This document shows positions 1 through 7,693 of a DNA stretch of 20,351 nucleotides, one piece after another. How positions within the stretch are numbered: position 1 is the stretch's first letter; every line of letters begins with the position of its first letter. Position numbers and translations under genes: made by a program. The notes beneath the pieces were generated by a model. That model ran no database searches, was not told the origin of the DNA, and was given only the letters and a program-made list of their open reading frames with translations. The DNA lies in IMG/VR virus record IMGVR_UViG_3300010883_000676, positions 1 through 20,351 of that record; one strand, 5' to 3'. Origin of the DNA: a virus.

Positions 1-24
1 TAGGCTTCTTTTATTTCAGCTGCA

Positions 25-783
25 TTAGCCAATTGTAAAGCCGTAGCCTACACCGCCGCCAATTTGTAAGACTAAATCTGCTTTGAGTGATTCTATTTCA
101 GCTTGTGCTTCTGCTTTAAGTGATTCGCCATTTAGAGTTGATCCACCTTGTGGGCCGGCAATAGTAGCAAATTTAGATCTTGCTTCGCCAAGCATATACT
201 TACAGCTGGCTAGTGTATAATCTTTGATCCACTGTACCGCTTGGTAATCTTTAAGTAGCTCAGTGTCTGGACGATAGTTATAACAAAACATCATTACAGA
301 TTCGTCCGATCTTGGTCTTTGTAATATAGTTAATTTCTTTGTAGTATTGTTCCATTGGAATTCAATAAAAGAACCAAACATACGTCCAACTAGTTCTTGG
401 TATTGACTAAAGATATCGTATGTTGCTAGTCCGCCCATGTTAGAACTTGATAGCAAGTATGTGTTGGTATATGCCATATTGAACGGTTCAAATGTAGTAC
501 CGCCGTCTCCGCCGCCTGAACGTGACCCTATACTTCTACGGAATAACTTACGTACTTCCATAATTTCAGGTGCTAGTATATATTCGTTCTGATCAGGTAC
601 TAGCTCTAGAAAGATATACGATTCTTCTACAGCATTATCTGATCGTTGTCGATATGTAGTTAATGCTTTTGTTAATCCTGTTTCGTAATGAATAGGATCA
701 AGTTCAACATCGATCATACCGCCGCCTAGCATACTATGCACGTAATCGAATACTTCTTGTTTTTGTGTTGCTAAATCTGACAT
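25..783 (-). CDS. gp13: T4 gp13-like neck protein
   Basis: Likely head-to-tail neck protein of about 252 residues, forming part of the collar that seals the filled capsid. The assignment rests on the family signature of T4-like neck proteins: a helical N-terminus (KQEVFDYVHSMLGGG, IDVELDP), a beta core with RKLFRRSIGSRSGGGDGG, and a C-terminal helix region reading DYTLASCKYMLGEARSKF followed by AGPQGGSTLNGESLKAEAQ. The reading frame is open back to a TTG at 798, but GGAG at 793-796 lies 9 bases before the ATG at 783, so I place the start there. A T4-type late promoter motif lies just upstream. The gene is transcribed away from the gp14- and gp15-like genes, whereas T4 encodes 13, 14 and 15 in one direction. 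After the stop, the ATG overlapping it (25-23) runs only four codons, so the next gene begins outside the window. The structural-protein call is firm; the gp13 equivalence is from memory of the family. Confidence 0.75.
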   Translation of the reverse strand: MSDLATQKQEVFDYVHSMLGGGMIDVELDPIHYETGLTKALTTYRQRSDNAVEESYIFLELVPDQNEYILAPEIMEVRKLFRRSIGSRSGGGDGGTTFEPFNMAYTNTYLLSSSNMGGLATYDIFSQYQELVGRMFGSFIEFQWNNTTKKLTILQRPRSDESVMMFCYNYRPDTELLKDYQAVQWIKDYTLASCKYMLGEARSKFATIAGPQGGSTLNGESLKAEAQAEIESLKADLVLQIGGGVGYGFTIG

Positions 784-800
784 ATAATTGTTCTCCAATA

Positions 801-810
801 GTATTTATCG
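801..810 (-). promoter_or_regulatory. T4-type late promoter for gp13-like gene
   Basis: On the minus strand this reads CGATAAATAC, followed by TATTGGAG. It matches the T4 late consensus TATAAATA (recognised by a gp55-type sigma with the sliding clamp) in seven of eight positions. If spaced as in T4, transcription starts near 796, giving a leader of about 13 bases that just contains the GGAG ribosome-binding site before ATG 783. Confidence 0.65.
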
Positions 811-825
811 TTCGGAGGCAACATT

Positions 826-834
826 CGATAAATA
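826..834 (+). promoter_or_regulatory. T4-type late promoter motif abutting gp14-like start
   Basis: CGATAAATA on the plus strand mirrors the minus-strand motif 16 bases away and would serve the rightward gp14-gp15 block. With T4 spacing the transcript would begin at about 840, the A of the conserved ATG, leaving no leader. A GGAGG at 814-818 lies upstream of the motif and would not be in such a transcript. The motif is clear, but its use is uncertain. Confidence 0.45.
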
Positions 835-839
835 TGTGT

Positions 840-1979
840 ATGCCAAGATTAAGTTTATATAAACCCGAACGGGGTGCAGATTACAGATTTTTAGATAAGC
901 AAGTCCTTGAAATGTTTACCATTGGAGGGACAGACTTATTTGTTCATAAGTATATAGGCCCTAAGAACACATCAGCAGAAGAAGCTACTGTTGATCAACC
1001 TCGCTATGATGTAATTAAAGAAACAAACATACAAGATATGTTGTTTATGGAAAACAGAGATCGCAAGTATGATCCAGACATTTTTTCCATAAGAGGAATT
1101 TATAATGTACAAGATATAGACTTTGATTTAAGTCAGTTTGGGTTATTCCTAAGCAATGATACATTGTTTATGACTGTACACATTAATAGTAGTGTTGAAA
1201 CTATAGGCCGTAAATTGATGGCTGGCGATGTTATTGAGTTACCCCATCTTAAAGATGAACATGCACTTAATGACTATAGCATAGCACTTAAACGCTTTTA
1301 TGTTATTGAAGATATTAATAGAGCAGCAGAAGGATTTTCGCCTACATGGTATCCGCACTTATACAGACTTAAATTAAAGCAAATATACGATTCACAAGAA
1401 TACAAAGATATATTAGACTTGCCGGCAGACGAACATGCTCCAGGTGGAGATACTCTACGTGATGTAATGTCAACGTATGAAAAGGAAATGCAAATTAACA
1501 ATGCTGTAGTAGCACAAGCAGAAGCTGATGCGCCTAAAGCAGGATTTGATGTTGCACACTATTATAGTTTAGATTCTAATGCTGACGGTAGCATTGACCT
1601 TAAAAATGTTAATGCTGACGGCGATATACAAGCTAAGCCGGTTAGATCAGGTTATCAAGGTTACTTAGTTGGGCAAGAAAATGCACCTAACGGAGCAACA
1701 TTTGGTCACGGTATATCTTTTCCAACTGATAAAGCTGTTGGTGACTACTTTTTAAGAACCGATTTTTTACCAAAACGTCTTTTCCAATATGACGGTACTA
1801 GATGGATTAAAGTTGAAGGTGATGTAAGAATGACATTATCAAATACTAATACCGAAAGTACACAAAAAGGAACGTTTATCAACAATACAAATACTAACTC
1901 AATTGCAGGTGAAACTGTTACAGAACGTAGTAGTCTAAGTAAAGCACTAAGACCTAAGAAACCAGAGGCGGATATCTAA
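840..1979 (+). CDS. gp14: T4 gp14-like neck protein, C-terminally extended
   Basis: Neck protein of 379 residues that with gp13 completes the head-tail junction. The N-terminus MPRLSLYKPERGADYRFLD and the core YDPDIFSIRGIYNVQDIDF, LFLSNDTLFM, GRKLMAGDVIELPH and WYPHLYRLKLK are typical of cyanophage-type gp14. T4 gp14 is about 256 residues; the extra 120 here include an acidic/glycine linker and a small module ending RLFQYDGTRWIKVEGDVR, then a Ser/Asn/Thr-rich tail. I chose ATG 840 because the family begins MPRLSLYKP; an in-frame ATG at 834 would add two residues. The frame is open to a GTG at 765, but that overlaps the gp13-like gene and is unlikely. GGAGG at 814-818 is 21 bases from ATG 840, too far for a normal ribosome-binding site. 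The stop codon directly abuts the next start (TAAATG). Confidence 0.8.
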   Translation: MPRLSLYKPERGADYRFLDKQVLEMFTIGGTDLFVHKYIGPKNTSAEEATVDQPRYDVIKETNIQDMLFMENRDRKYDPDIFSIRGIYNVQDIDFDLSQFGLFLSNDTLFMTVHINSSVETIGRKLMAGDVIELPHLKDEHALNDYSIALKRFYVIEDINRAAEGFSPTWYPHLYRLKLKQIYDSQEYKDILDLPADEHAPGGDTLRDVMSTYEKEMQINNAVVAQAEADAPKAGFDVAHYYSLDSNADGSIDLKNVNADGDIQAKPVRSGYQGYLVGQENAPNGATFGHGISFPTDKAVGDYFLRTDFLPKRLFQYDGTRWIKVEGDVRMTLSNTNTESTQKGTFINNTNTNSIAGETVTERSSLSKALRPKKPEADI

Positions 1980-3422
1980 ATGCAGCATTTTTATGATGGT
2001 CAAATAAGACGATATGTAACTCAAATGGTTAGGTTAATGAGTAACTTTAGTTACAAAGATTCTGAAAGTAATCTTGTTACTGTACCAGTTATGTACGGCG
2101 ACATTACTAGACAAGTTGGTAGTATCCTAAGAGATAACAGTGAGAACAAAGTACCAAGTGTGCCTAGAATGGGTGTTTACATTCAAGGACTAGAAACTGA
2201 TAGCTCTAGGATATCAGATTCAAGTTTTATTAGTAAACAACATATTAGAGAGCAAAAGTATAATGCTGTAACTGAATCATACGAAGGCATTCAAGGTAAA
2301 AACTATACAGTAGAGCGGTTGCACCCTACTCCGTACATACTAAATTGTAATGTTGATTTATGGACATCAAATACTGATCAAAAATTACAACTAATGGAAC
2401 AAATACTAGTGTTGTTTAATCCTACATTAGAAATACAAACAACAGATAATTATATTGACTGGACTAGTCTTACAACAGTAAGCATTACTAGTATTAATTT
2501 TAGTAGTAGAACTATTCCAGTAGGCACAGACAGCGAAATAGATGTAGCATCTATCAGCTTCGCAGTACCAATATATATTAGTCCGCCAGTTAAAGTTAAA
2601 AAACTTGGTGTTATAACAAACATTATTGCTAGTATACATAATGAAAGTGCAGGCACTATTGAAGCTGATTTATCTACCCCACAACTTTCAGCATGGGACG
2701 ACTCAATAGTAGTCGGGCGTGTTGATCGTGACGGTAATGAAATATATGAAACTAGTAATGCTACAAATGTTGCAACAGTTACATATGAAAATCAAGGTAT
2801 ATATGTTGAAGGAAATAATATTAAACTTATATACAAAGGTAAAGTTGGTACAGTTGATTGGAGAACATTGTTTGAAGCAATGCCGGGATCATACGAACCA
2901 GGCATATCACAAATACATCTTAGACGTTTAGACTATCAAGATGTAGAGTATGCTATAGTTGGTACATTTAGTACAAACCCAATTGACGAAACTCAGATAG
3001 TTGTTAACTGGGATGCTGACTCACTTCCTGATAATACAGTACTAACTGGTCCTGTAGGCGATAGAAGTAATGTAGACTATATTATAGATCCAGCTACAAC
3101 AGGAACAACTGCATTAAACTTAGGATCAACTACTCCAAGAGTTTTAATATTAAATCCAATTGGTAATTCAACAAATACAGACGGTCCTGATGCGTGGAAA
3201 AACACTAACGGCACTGACTTTGTTGCACAAGCTAATGACATAATTGAATGGGACGGAACTAAGTGGCATGTTGTATTTGATGCCTCAGCAAATGATAGCT
3301 CAACAGACGTAGTATACATTACTAATCTTACAACTTCTAAACAATACCGCTGGAATAACACAGAATGGTTACTTTCTGTAGACGGTGAGTATCCAAGAGG
3401 AACCTGGAGGCTGGCACTTTAA
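1980..3422 (+). CDS. gp15: T4 gp15-like tail terminator / sheath stabiliser, extended
   Basis: Tail completion protein of 480 residues that caps the tail tube and sheath and joins them to the neck. The N-terminal 220 residues follow T4 gp15: FYDGQIRRYVTQMVRLMSNF at the start, VPVMYGDITRQ, RMGVYIQGLE, then LHPTPYILNCNVDLWTSN with QLMEQILVLFNPTLEIQ, and AVPIYISPPVKVKKLG. T4 gp15 has about 272 residues; here residues 225-480 are an extra region ending in a small beta module with IIEWDGTKWHVVFDA and QYRWNNTEWLLSVDG, resembling the gp14 C-terminal module (FQYDGTRWIKV). ATG 1980 follows the gp14-like stop with no gap, and AGAGG near 1964 may serve as ribosome-binding site, so the two are probably translated together. 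Confidence 0.8.
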   Translation: MQHFYDGQIRRYVTQMVRLMSNFSYKDSESNLVTVPVMYGDITRQVGSILRDNSENKVPSVPRMGVYIQGLETDSSRISDSSFISKQHIREQKYNAVTESYEGIQGKNYTVERLHPTPYILNCNVDLWTSNTDQKLQLMEQILVLFNPTLEIQTTDNYIDWTSLTTVSITSINFSSRTIPVGTDSEIDVASISFAVPIYISPPVKVKKLGVITNIIASIHNESAGTIEADLSTPQLSAWDDSIVVGRVDRDGNEIYETSNATNVATVTYENQGIYVEGNNIKLIYKGKVGTVDWRTLFEAMPGSYEPGISQIHLRRLDYQDVEYAIVGTFSTNPIDETQIVVNWDADSLPDNTVLTGPVGDRSNVDYIIDPATTGTTALNLGSTTPRVLILNPIGNSTNTDGPDAWKNTNGTDFVAQANDIIEWDGTKWHVVFDASANDSSTDVVYITNLTTSKQYRWNNTEWLLSVDGEYPRGTWRLAL

Positions 3423-3436
3423 AGATAATTATTTGT

Positions 3437-3874
3437 ATGAGCAAAAAAATTATCTGTAGTGGTGCAATCTTTTATACCCTAGAAACTAAACGCTTCCTAT
3501 TTGTACGTAGGGCTAATACCAAACGAGATAATGTTTGGGGATTAGTTGGCGGAACGACTGAAGATAAAGAAACACCGTGGGAAGGGTTACAAAGAGAAAT
3601 TAAAGAAGAAATTGGTAACATTCCTGAAATTAAAAAAACTATTCCACTGGAAACATTCGTAAGTAATGATGCAGGATTCTTGTTTCACACGTACTTGTGC
3701 GTAATCGAAAAAGAGTTTCTTCCAATACTTAATAGAGAACACGACGGATACGCCTGGGTTAGTTTTAATAAATGGCCTAAGCCTTTACACTTTGGATTAA
3801 AAAATACGCTCGAAAGTAAAATTAACATACGAAAGTTAGAAACACTCTTTGAAGTGATTAACTTAATTAATTAG
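3437..3874 (+). CDS. Nudix hydrolase
   Basis: A 145-residue member of the Nudix family, which cleaves nucleoside diphosphates linked to another moiety in a Mg2+-dependent reaction. The Nudix box occupies residues 39-61: G39, E45, then REIKEEIG at 53-60. This fits the GX5EX7REUXEEXGU pattern except that the last hydrophobic position is N61, with I62 next. The upstream strand ICSGAIFYTLETKRFLFVRR and VWGLVGG are typical of the fold. The substrate cannot be told from sequence; possibilities are oxidised nucleotides, NADH, sugar nucleotides or capped RNA. It lies 14 bases after the gp15-like gene with no clear Shine-Dalgarno sequence (only AAAGAT), so it probably rides on the structural transcript. 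Confidence 0.88.
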   Translation: MSKKIICSGAIFYTLETKRFLFVRRANTKRDNVWGLVGGTTEDKETPWEGLQREIKEEIGNIPEIKKTIPLETFVSNDAGFLFHTYLCVIEKEFLPILNREHDGYAWVSFNKWPKPLHFGLKNTLESKINIRKLETLFEVINLIN

Positions 3875-3882
3875 GTATTAAA

Positions 3883-4269
3883 ATGAACGATAATGTAACA
3901 AAGACAGAATTTGGATACGAAGTTTTATGGGCCAATACTGAACACTATAGTAGTCGAATACTAGTGTTTGATCATATTGGATCTAAGACTAACATGAGCT
4001 TTACTAAAGAAACTACTAAGTCTTGGTTTGTTAATGCTGGTGAACTTAGAATAAGATGGATTGATACTAACACCGGCAAGTTATACGAAAATACATTACG
4101 TGAGGGTTCTGTATTCCATGTAACTCCGCTAATGCCAGTTAGTTTAGAATGTCTGTATGCCGGAAGTGCTATTGCTGAAACAGCAACAAAACATATTCCT
4201 GAAGATGTTTATCATATAATTCCTGCAGATAATATCAAGGCAAGCGACGATGAACAATCTGAAGTTTAG
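3883..4269 (+). CDS. Cupin-fold protein lacking metal ligands
   Basis: A 128-residue single-domain beta-barrel protein of the RmlC-like cupin type, similar to small cupins often carried by marine T4-like phages. Visible fold markers are FGYEVLWANTEHYSSRILVF, then SWFVNAGELRIRW in the first cupin motif region and EGSVFHVTPLMPVSLECL in the second. The His/Glu metal ligands of both canonical motifs are absent: HxH is replaced by residues in TNMSFTKE, and the motif-2 His by Ser. It may therefore bind a sugar or sugar nucleotide without a metal, or be structural. It starts 8 bases after the Nudix stop with TAGGT ahead of it, and its last 20 bases overlap the next gene. The fold assignment is fairly firm; the function is unknown. 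Confidence 0.6.
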   Translation: MNDNVTKTEFGYEVLWANTEHYSSRILVFDHIGSKTNMSFTKETTKSWFVNAGELRIRWIDTNTGKLYENTLREGSVFHVTPLMPVSLECLYAGSAIAETATKHIPEDVYHIIPADNIKASDDEQSEV

Positions 4270-4504
4270 TGATCTACCACAGTACCAAAAAGATTTAAAA
4301 TACTTTACTGCAAAACTGTCAACTATAACTAACCCTAGTCTTAAAACAGAGTGCAATAATTTACTTAAACAAATGTCAGAACATGCATTGTTAATAGATG
4401 CAAGTCATGATTTTGATCCAAGGTTAATTGAAGAAAACAGAATTAAAATTATTGAGATACGCAAGCAATTAACTAGCGTAGTTAACGATTTACAACGAAC
4501 TTAA
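4250..4504 (+). CDS. Small helical protein, unknown
   Basis: An 84-residue predicted all-helical, highly charged protein, with amphipathic stretches KDLKYFTAKLSTI and IEENRIKIIEIRKQLTSVV. I recognise no family. It starts inside the end of the cupin gene (20-base overlap, different frame), with AAGG at 4237-4240 nine bases before ATG 4250, a good translational signal that argues for a real gene. It is the last gene of the rightward block, and its final 15 bases overlap the end of the oppositely transcribed fibre gene. Its size and position suggest a small accessory or chaperone-like protein, but this is a guess. Confidence 0.6.
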   Translation: MNNLKFSDLPQYQKDLKYFTAKLSTITNPSLKTECNNLLKQMSEHALLIDASHDFDPRLIEENRIKIIEIRKQLTSVVNDLQRT

Positions 4505-6085
4505 TCTTTTAACAGTAAATGCTCCAACCATTGCCGAATGTAGTGTACATTGATATGCAAATGTTCCACTAGTAGTTTCAGGTATTCTCCAATACAATGT
4601 TCCAGTATCTTTACCTTGTGCATCACTATCAGCACTTACTGTTCCATCAATACCAACGTGTAATAAATTTGTAGTAAGATTGTTTAAAGTACCATCTTGT
4701 ATTACAAACGGATGTCCGCCTGTACCCAATAAGTCAAATCCGTATGTATGTCCAGATATAAGGTATACTGTTGGGTTATTGCCTGCATAATGTGGTTCAA
4801 AATTATATGCTAAGTTGCCAACATTATCTACTTGAAATGTTGTTGCTGTACCTTCAAATATTCTATCAACAGTTAAAAAGTTTGCATCATTAACATCAGT
4901 TAACGCAGCAAATGTAGTAACACCCGAAGCTCCGTTATATGCAATAGAAACTGAATCAGTTGACGAGTCTGTCGTTACTGTTATTCCGGTGCCACCAGCA
5001 ATAGTTAATGTATCCGTTGTTGTATCTGCGCCTATTGTTTGCTGACCAGCAACAGCAACATTACTAAATGCATTTTGATTAACTTCACCAGATGATGCAG
5101 CAACGTCTTGGAAGCTAAATCCGCCTACTCCGTTAGTTGTTAGTACTTGGTTTACAGTTCCGTCAGTGATACTTAAATCTGTTAACGTAGTTGGAATACT
5201 TGCAGATGTAGCTGCATCAGTAATTCCGTATCCTGATAACGTTGTTGGTTTAGATGTTAAATTACTAAATGCGCCAGCAAAGCTATCAGTAATGCCGTAA
5301 CCTGCTAGTGTAGTTGGCTTGCCTGTTAAACTAGCAAATGTCTGTGCAGGAATACTTGTAAGGAATGTGCTTGTATCAGGTGGAGTGTATCTAAAAACAC
5401 CGGTAGTGTTATCGTAAGTAATTGCTCCGTCACCACTTGCCGCTAGTTCATTGCCTATGCTTAGACCAGTTAGTGAAAGAACACTAGGTGTATTTGATAA
5501 GTTGTTATAGTTTAAGTAATATGATCCATCTTGTCCGTCAAGAGTATCTGCATCAGTACCGCCACCACCTGTAGTAGCATCAGTTCCAGGAGCCCATTTA
5601 GCACCGTCCCATTTTAATACACTACCTGTACTTGGGGGTGATGTTGTTGTGTCAACATCTGACAAAAAGTCTACAGTAAATGCTGCTAAGTTAATTTCTA
5701 TGTTATCAGTATCTGTAGCGTTCTGGGTAGTTATATGTGTACCACCTAAAATATCTACATTACTTGTAGCAGACGCTGCTGTTAATGTACCATCGTCTGT
5801 GCCTATAGTTGCAAACAAGTTTGGATTAGATGCTGCACCAGTGTAATTAAGAGTAACTGTTTTGCCAGCAACACTAGAAGTAATGTCAGTGCCGCCTGCG
5901 ATTGTTATTGTATCAGTTGCAATAGTTGCTGTTGCACTTCCTGAATCGCCGGCTACTGTTTTAAATAATGCAACACCATCTGCACCGTCAGCGATGTTCC
6001 AAACTGACCCGTCCCACTTCCAAGTGGTTGTTCCGTCTGTGTACGTGTCGTCTATGTTAGCTGATACTGGAAAATTTAAAGCCAT
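4490..6085 (-). CDS. Modular fibre protein with C-terminal cupredoxin-like domain
   Basis: A 531-residue virion fibre-type protein. Residues 1-30 form an attachment-like module (LNFPVSANIDDTYTDG, WKWDGSVWNI). Low-complexity Thr/Asp/Gly beta repeats follow. Residues 250-290 hold two copies of a phage-fibre repeat, L-T-G/S-KPTTL-A/S-GYGITD. Residues 335-386 repeat a module also found in the 7693-9006 fibre. Residues about 427-524 look like a cupredoxin: GHPFVIQ with H458, then TLYWRIP and YQCTLHSAMVG, giving C513, H516 and M519, an apparent type-1 copper set with C-x2-H-x2-M spacing. ATG 6085 has AAGGA upstream and a late promoter motif at 6101-6112. The 3' end overlaps the convergent gene. It could bind copper at the virion surface, or use the fold only for adhesion. 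Confidence 0.75.
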   Translation of the reverse strand: MALNFPVSANIDDTYTDGTTTWKWDGSVWNIADGADGVALFKTVAGDSGSATATIATDTITIAGGTDITSSVAGKTVTLNYTGAASNPNLFATIGTDDGTLTAASATSNVDILGGTHITTQNATDTDNIEINLAAFTVDFLSDVDTTTSPPSTGSVLKWDGAKWAPGTDATTGGGGTDADTLDGQDGSYYLNYNNLSNTPSVLSLTGLSIGNELAASGDGAITYDNTTGVFRYTPPDTSTFLTSIPAQTFASLTGKPTTLAGYGITDSFAGAFSNLTSKPTTLSGYGITDAATSASIPTTLTDLSITDGTVNQVLTTNGVGGFSFQDVAASSGEVNQNAFSNVAVAGQQTIGADTTTDTLTIAGGTGITVTTDSSTDSVSIAYNGASGVTTFAALTDVNDANFLTVDRIFEGTATTFQVDNVGNLAYNFEPHYAGNNPTVYLISGHTYGFDLLGTGGHPFVIQDGTLNNLTTNLLHVGIDGTVSADSDAQGKDTGTLYWRIPETTSGTFAYQCTLHSAMVGAFTVKRLSSL

Positions 6086-6100
6086 TGTATAGTTCCTTTT

Positions 6101-6112
6101 GTATATTTATCG
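6101..6112 (-). promoter_or_regulatory. T4-type late promoter for cupredoxin-like fibre gene
   Basis: The minus strand reads CGATAAATATAC, matching the late consensus in seven of eight positions. The TAA stop codon of the upstream protease gene (6109-6107) lies inside the motif. Predicted start is near 6098, just ahead of the AAGGA ribosome-binding site for ATG 6085, the same compact layout as at 801-810. Confidence 0.6.
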
Positions 6113-7693
6113 TAATGTCGGTCCAACATTCCGTATGGTTAGTGGACCTGTAAAACTCATTGGGTTGTACGATGCAAACTTAGAAAATAGTATGTTTGGT
6201 TCTGAACCCATTAAGCTCTGATTAAGATTCTCATAATCAGTAGATGAGCTAGTATTGTATACTACACTTTTTGCTTCGTTAATAATATCAGCTTTCATTG
6301 GCCCTGGGCGTTTAGTAGGAACTGATTGCAACTTTAATGCAATAAGTCCTGCTACTTGTGGTGCTGCCATAGACGTTCCGCTAATATTCATAATTTTAAA
6401 ATTTGCATCATCTGGGTAATCAATTGTAGTATATGATGCATCACCTATATTACTTGCCGCACTAACTACTCCACCGCCCGGTGCCCAAATATTTACTCCT
6501 GGACCTCTAGTAGAACTAGTTGCAGTCTTGTCATAAAACTGACCGCCTGATGATTGTACACTACTGTCTATATTACCTACCATTAATGCATTTTCACTAA
6601 ATGGCGAACTGCCTCTATGATAGTTATAAGTTACCCCGCCAAAGACAGTAGTATTATTGTAGTCGGCTCCGTTTATTACATCAGCCTTCATAGGAGTATT
6701 ACCAGCGGCAATAACAACATGAATACCTGCATCTATCATATCTTCAATTTCAGCATCAACTGATCCTACACGAATTGGTATTCTAACTCCTGCAGCAATA
6801 ACTGCTGTTGGAATTCCAACAGCTGCCCAAAGAACATATCTGTCAGTGTAAGTAGACCCCCAAGTCCAAGCTGTTCCTCTATAGTTTCCGCTTGTTGGGT
6901 TGCCGCCTTGGTCTACTCCGTATCCCCAACTCATATTAACTACTGTAGGACGAGAACCTGCTTTAGCAGCGTGCCATAACCTAATCGAGTCAAAGGAAGA
7001 AGCAAGAGGAATACCAGTACTATCAGTACCTGTTAGTGTTTCTAATCCTTCTAATTTTTGAGAATATATTCTTGCGCCTTTTGCCCACCCGTAAGTTTTA
7101 CCAGCGGCAATACCAGCAACGTGTGTTCCGTGGCCGTCTGCATCTCTATAATGATTTGCACTCTGTGTTCCGGATATTCCACTTGCTGTGTACCAATTTA
7201 TTTGTTGTACTCTACTATTGCCAGCAGCATCATTAAATTCTGGATGGTCTGCTTGTATACCCGAGTCTTGTATAACTACATCAACACCGGTGCCGTCAAG
7301 AGCATAATCGTAATCTCCAGTTAGTGTAGTTTGAAAGCCAAACGCAGAGTTGTCAGTAGCTGTACATCGTCTTAGTCCCCAATTTACATAGTCACTACTA
7401 AGATTTGAGCCTCTATAAAATGTTCCTGTTTGTCTAGAATTAAGACCTATGCTAATATCGTCTCTTTGATCAGCGGGTATTTCTACACAAAATACTCTTG
7501 GATCTTCAGATAGTGCTGTTGCTTCGTCATCAGTTAACATCCAGTGTGTCATACGCTTAGAGCCAATACGAGCATTTGCTACATCTACACTTCTATTTGG
7601 TATGGGACCGCTTCCTGAGGATGCTGATAACTCAGCATCAAACTCTTCTAAATTTATTCCACGGTTAACAACAACAACATACTCTTTTTCCAT
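6107..7693 (-). CDS. Subtilisin-like serine protease (S8 family)
   Basis: A 528-residue protease with a complete subtilase active site: D143 in QDSG, H188 in DGHGTHVAG, oxyanion N332 in IAAGN, and S441 in SGTSMAAPQVAG. Residues 1-75 resemble an I9-type propeptide, with EYVVVVNRG near the start and DDEATALSEDPRVFCVE at its end; such propeptides fold the enzyme and are removed by self-cleavage. The catalytic domain spans about 130-460, and a C-terminal tail ends in a fibre-like PMSFTGPLTIRN segment. No signal peptide is seen, so it probably stays in the infected cell or on the particle. Its ATG overlaps the stop of the upstream fibre gene (TAATG), which implies coupled translation. It may mature fibre proteins or act on the host surface as part of the virion. 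The family call is firm; the role is inferred. Confidence 0.92.
   Translation of the reverse strand: MEKEYVVVVNRGINLEEFDAELSASSGSGPIPNRSVDVANARIGSKRMTHWMLTDDEATALSEDPRVFCVEIPADQRDDISIGLNSRQTGTFYRGSNLSSDYVNWGLRRCTATDNSAFGFQTTLTGDYDYALDGTGVDVVIQDSGIQADHPEFNDAAGNSRVQQINWYTASGISGTQSANHYRDADGHGTHVAGIAAGKTYGWAKGARIYSQKLEGLETLTGTDSTGIPLASSFDSIRLWHAAKAGSRPTVVNMSWGYGVDQGGNPTSGNYRGTAWTWGSTYTDRYVLWAAVGIPTAVIAAGVRIPIRVGSVDAEIEDMIDAGIHVVIAAGNTPMKADVINGADYNNTTVFGGVTYNYHRGSSPFSENALMVGNIDSSVQSSGGQFYDKTATSSTRGPGVNIWAPGGGVVSAASNIGDASYTTIDYPDDANFKIMNISGTSMAAPQVAGLIALKLQSVPTKRPGPMKADIINEAKSVVYNTSSSTDYENLNQSLMGSEPNILFSKFASYNPMSFTGPLTIRNVGPTLR

Noticed and set aside
12-25. ATG at 25 (minus) overlapping the gp13-like stop as TAATG, suggesting a coupled next gene
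   Set aside because: The frame stops after four codons, so no gene starts there.
784-798. TTG start at 798 for the gp13-like gene
   Set aside because: The TTG overlaps the GGAG that serves ATG 783, which has ideal 9-base spacing.
765-833. Upstream extension of the gp14-like frame from a GTG at 765
   Set aside because: It would overlap the gp13-like gene and both promoter motifs, and the conserved protein begins at MPRLSLYKP (840).
2427-3361. Several antisense open frames of 65-95 codons within the gp15-like gene
   Set aside because: They lie opposite a clear coding frame, lack ribosome-binding sites and have no recognisable protein features; they are composition shadows.
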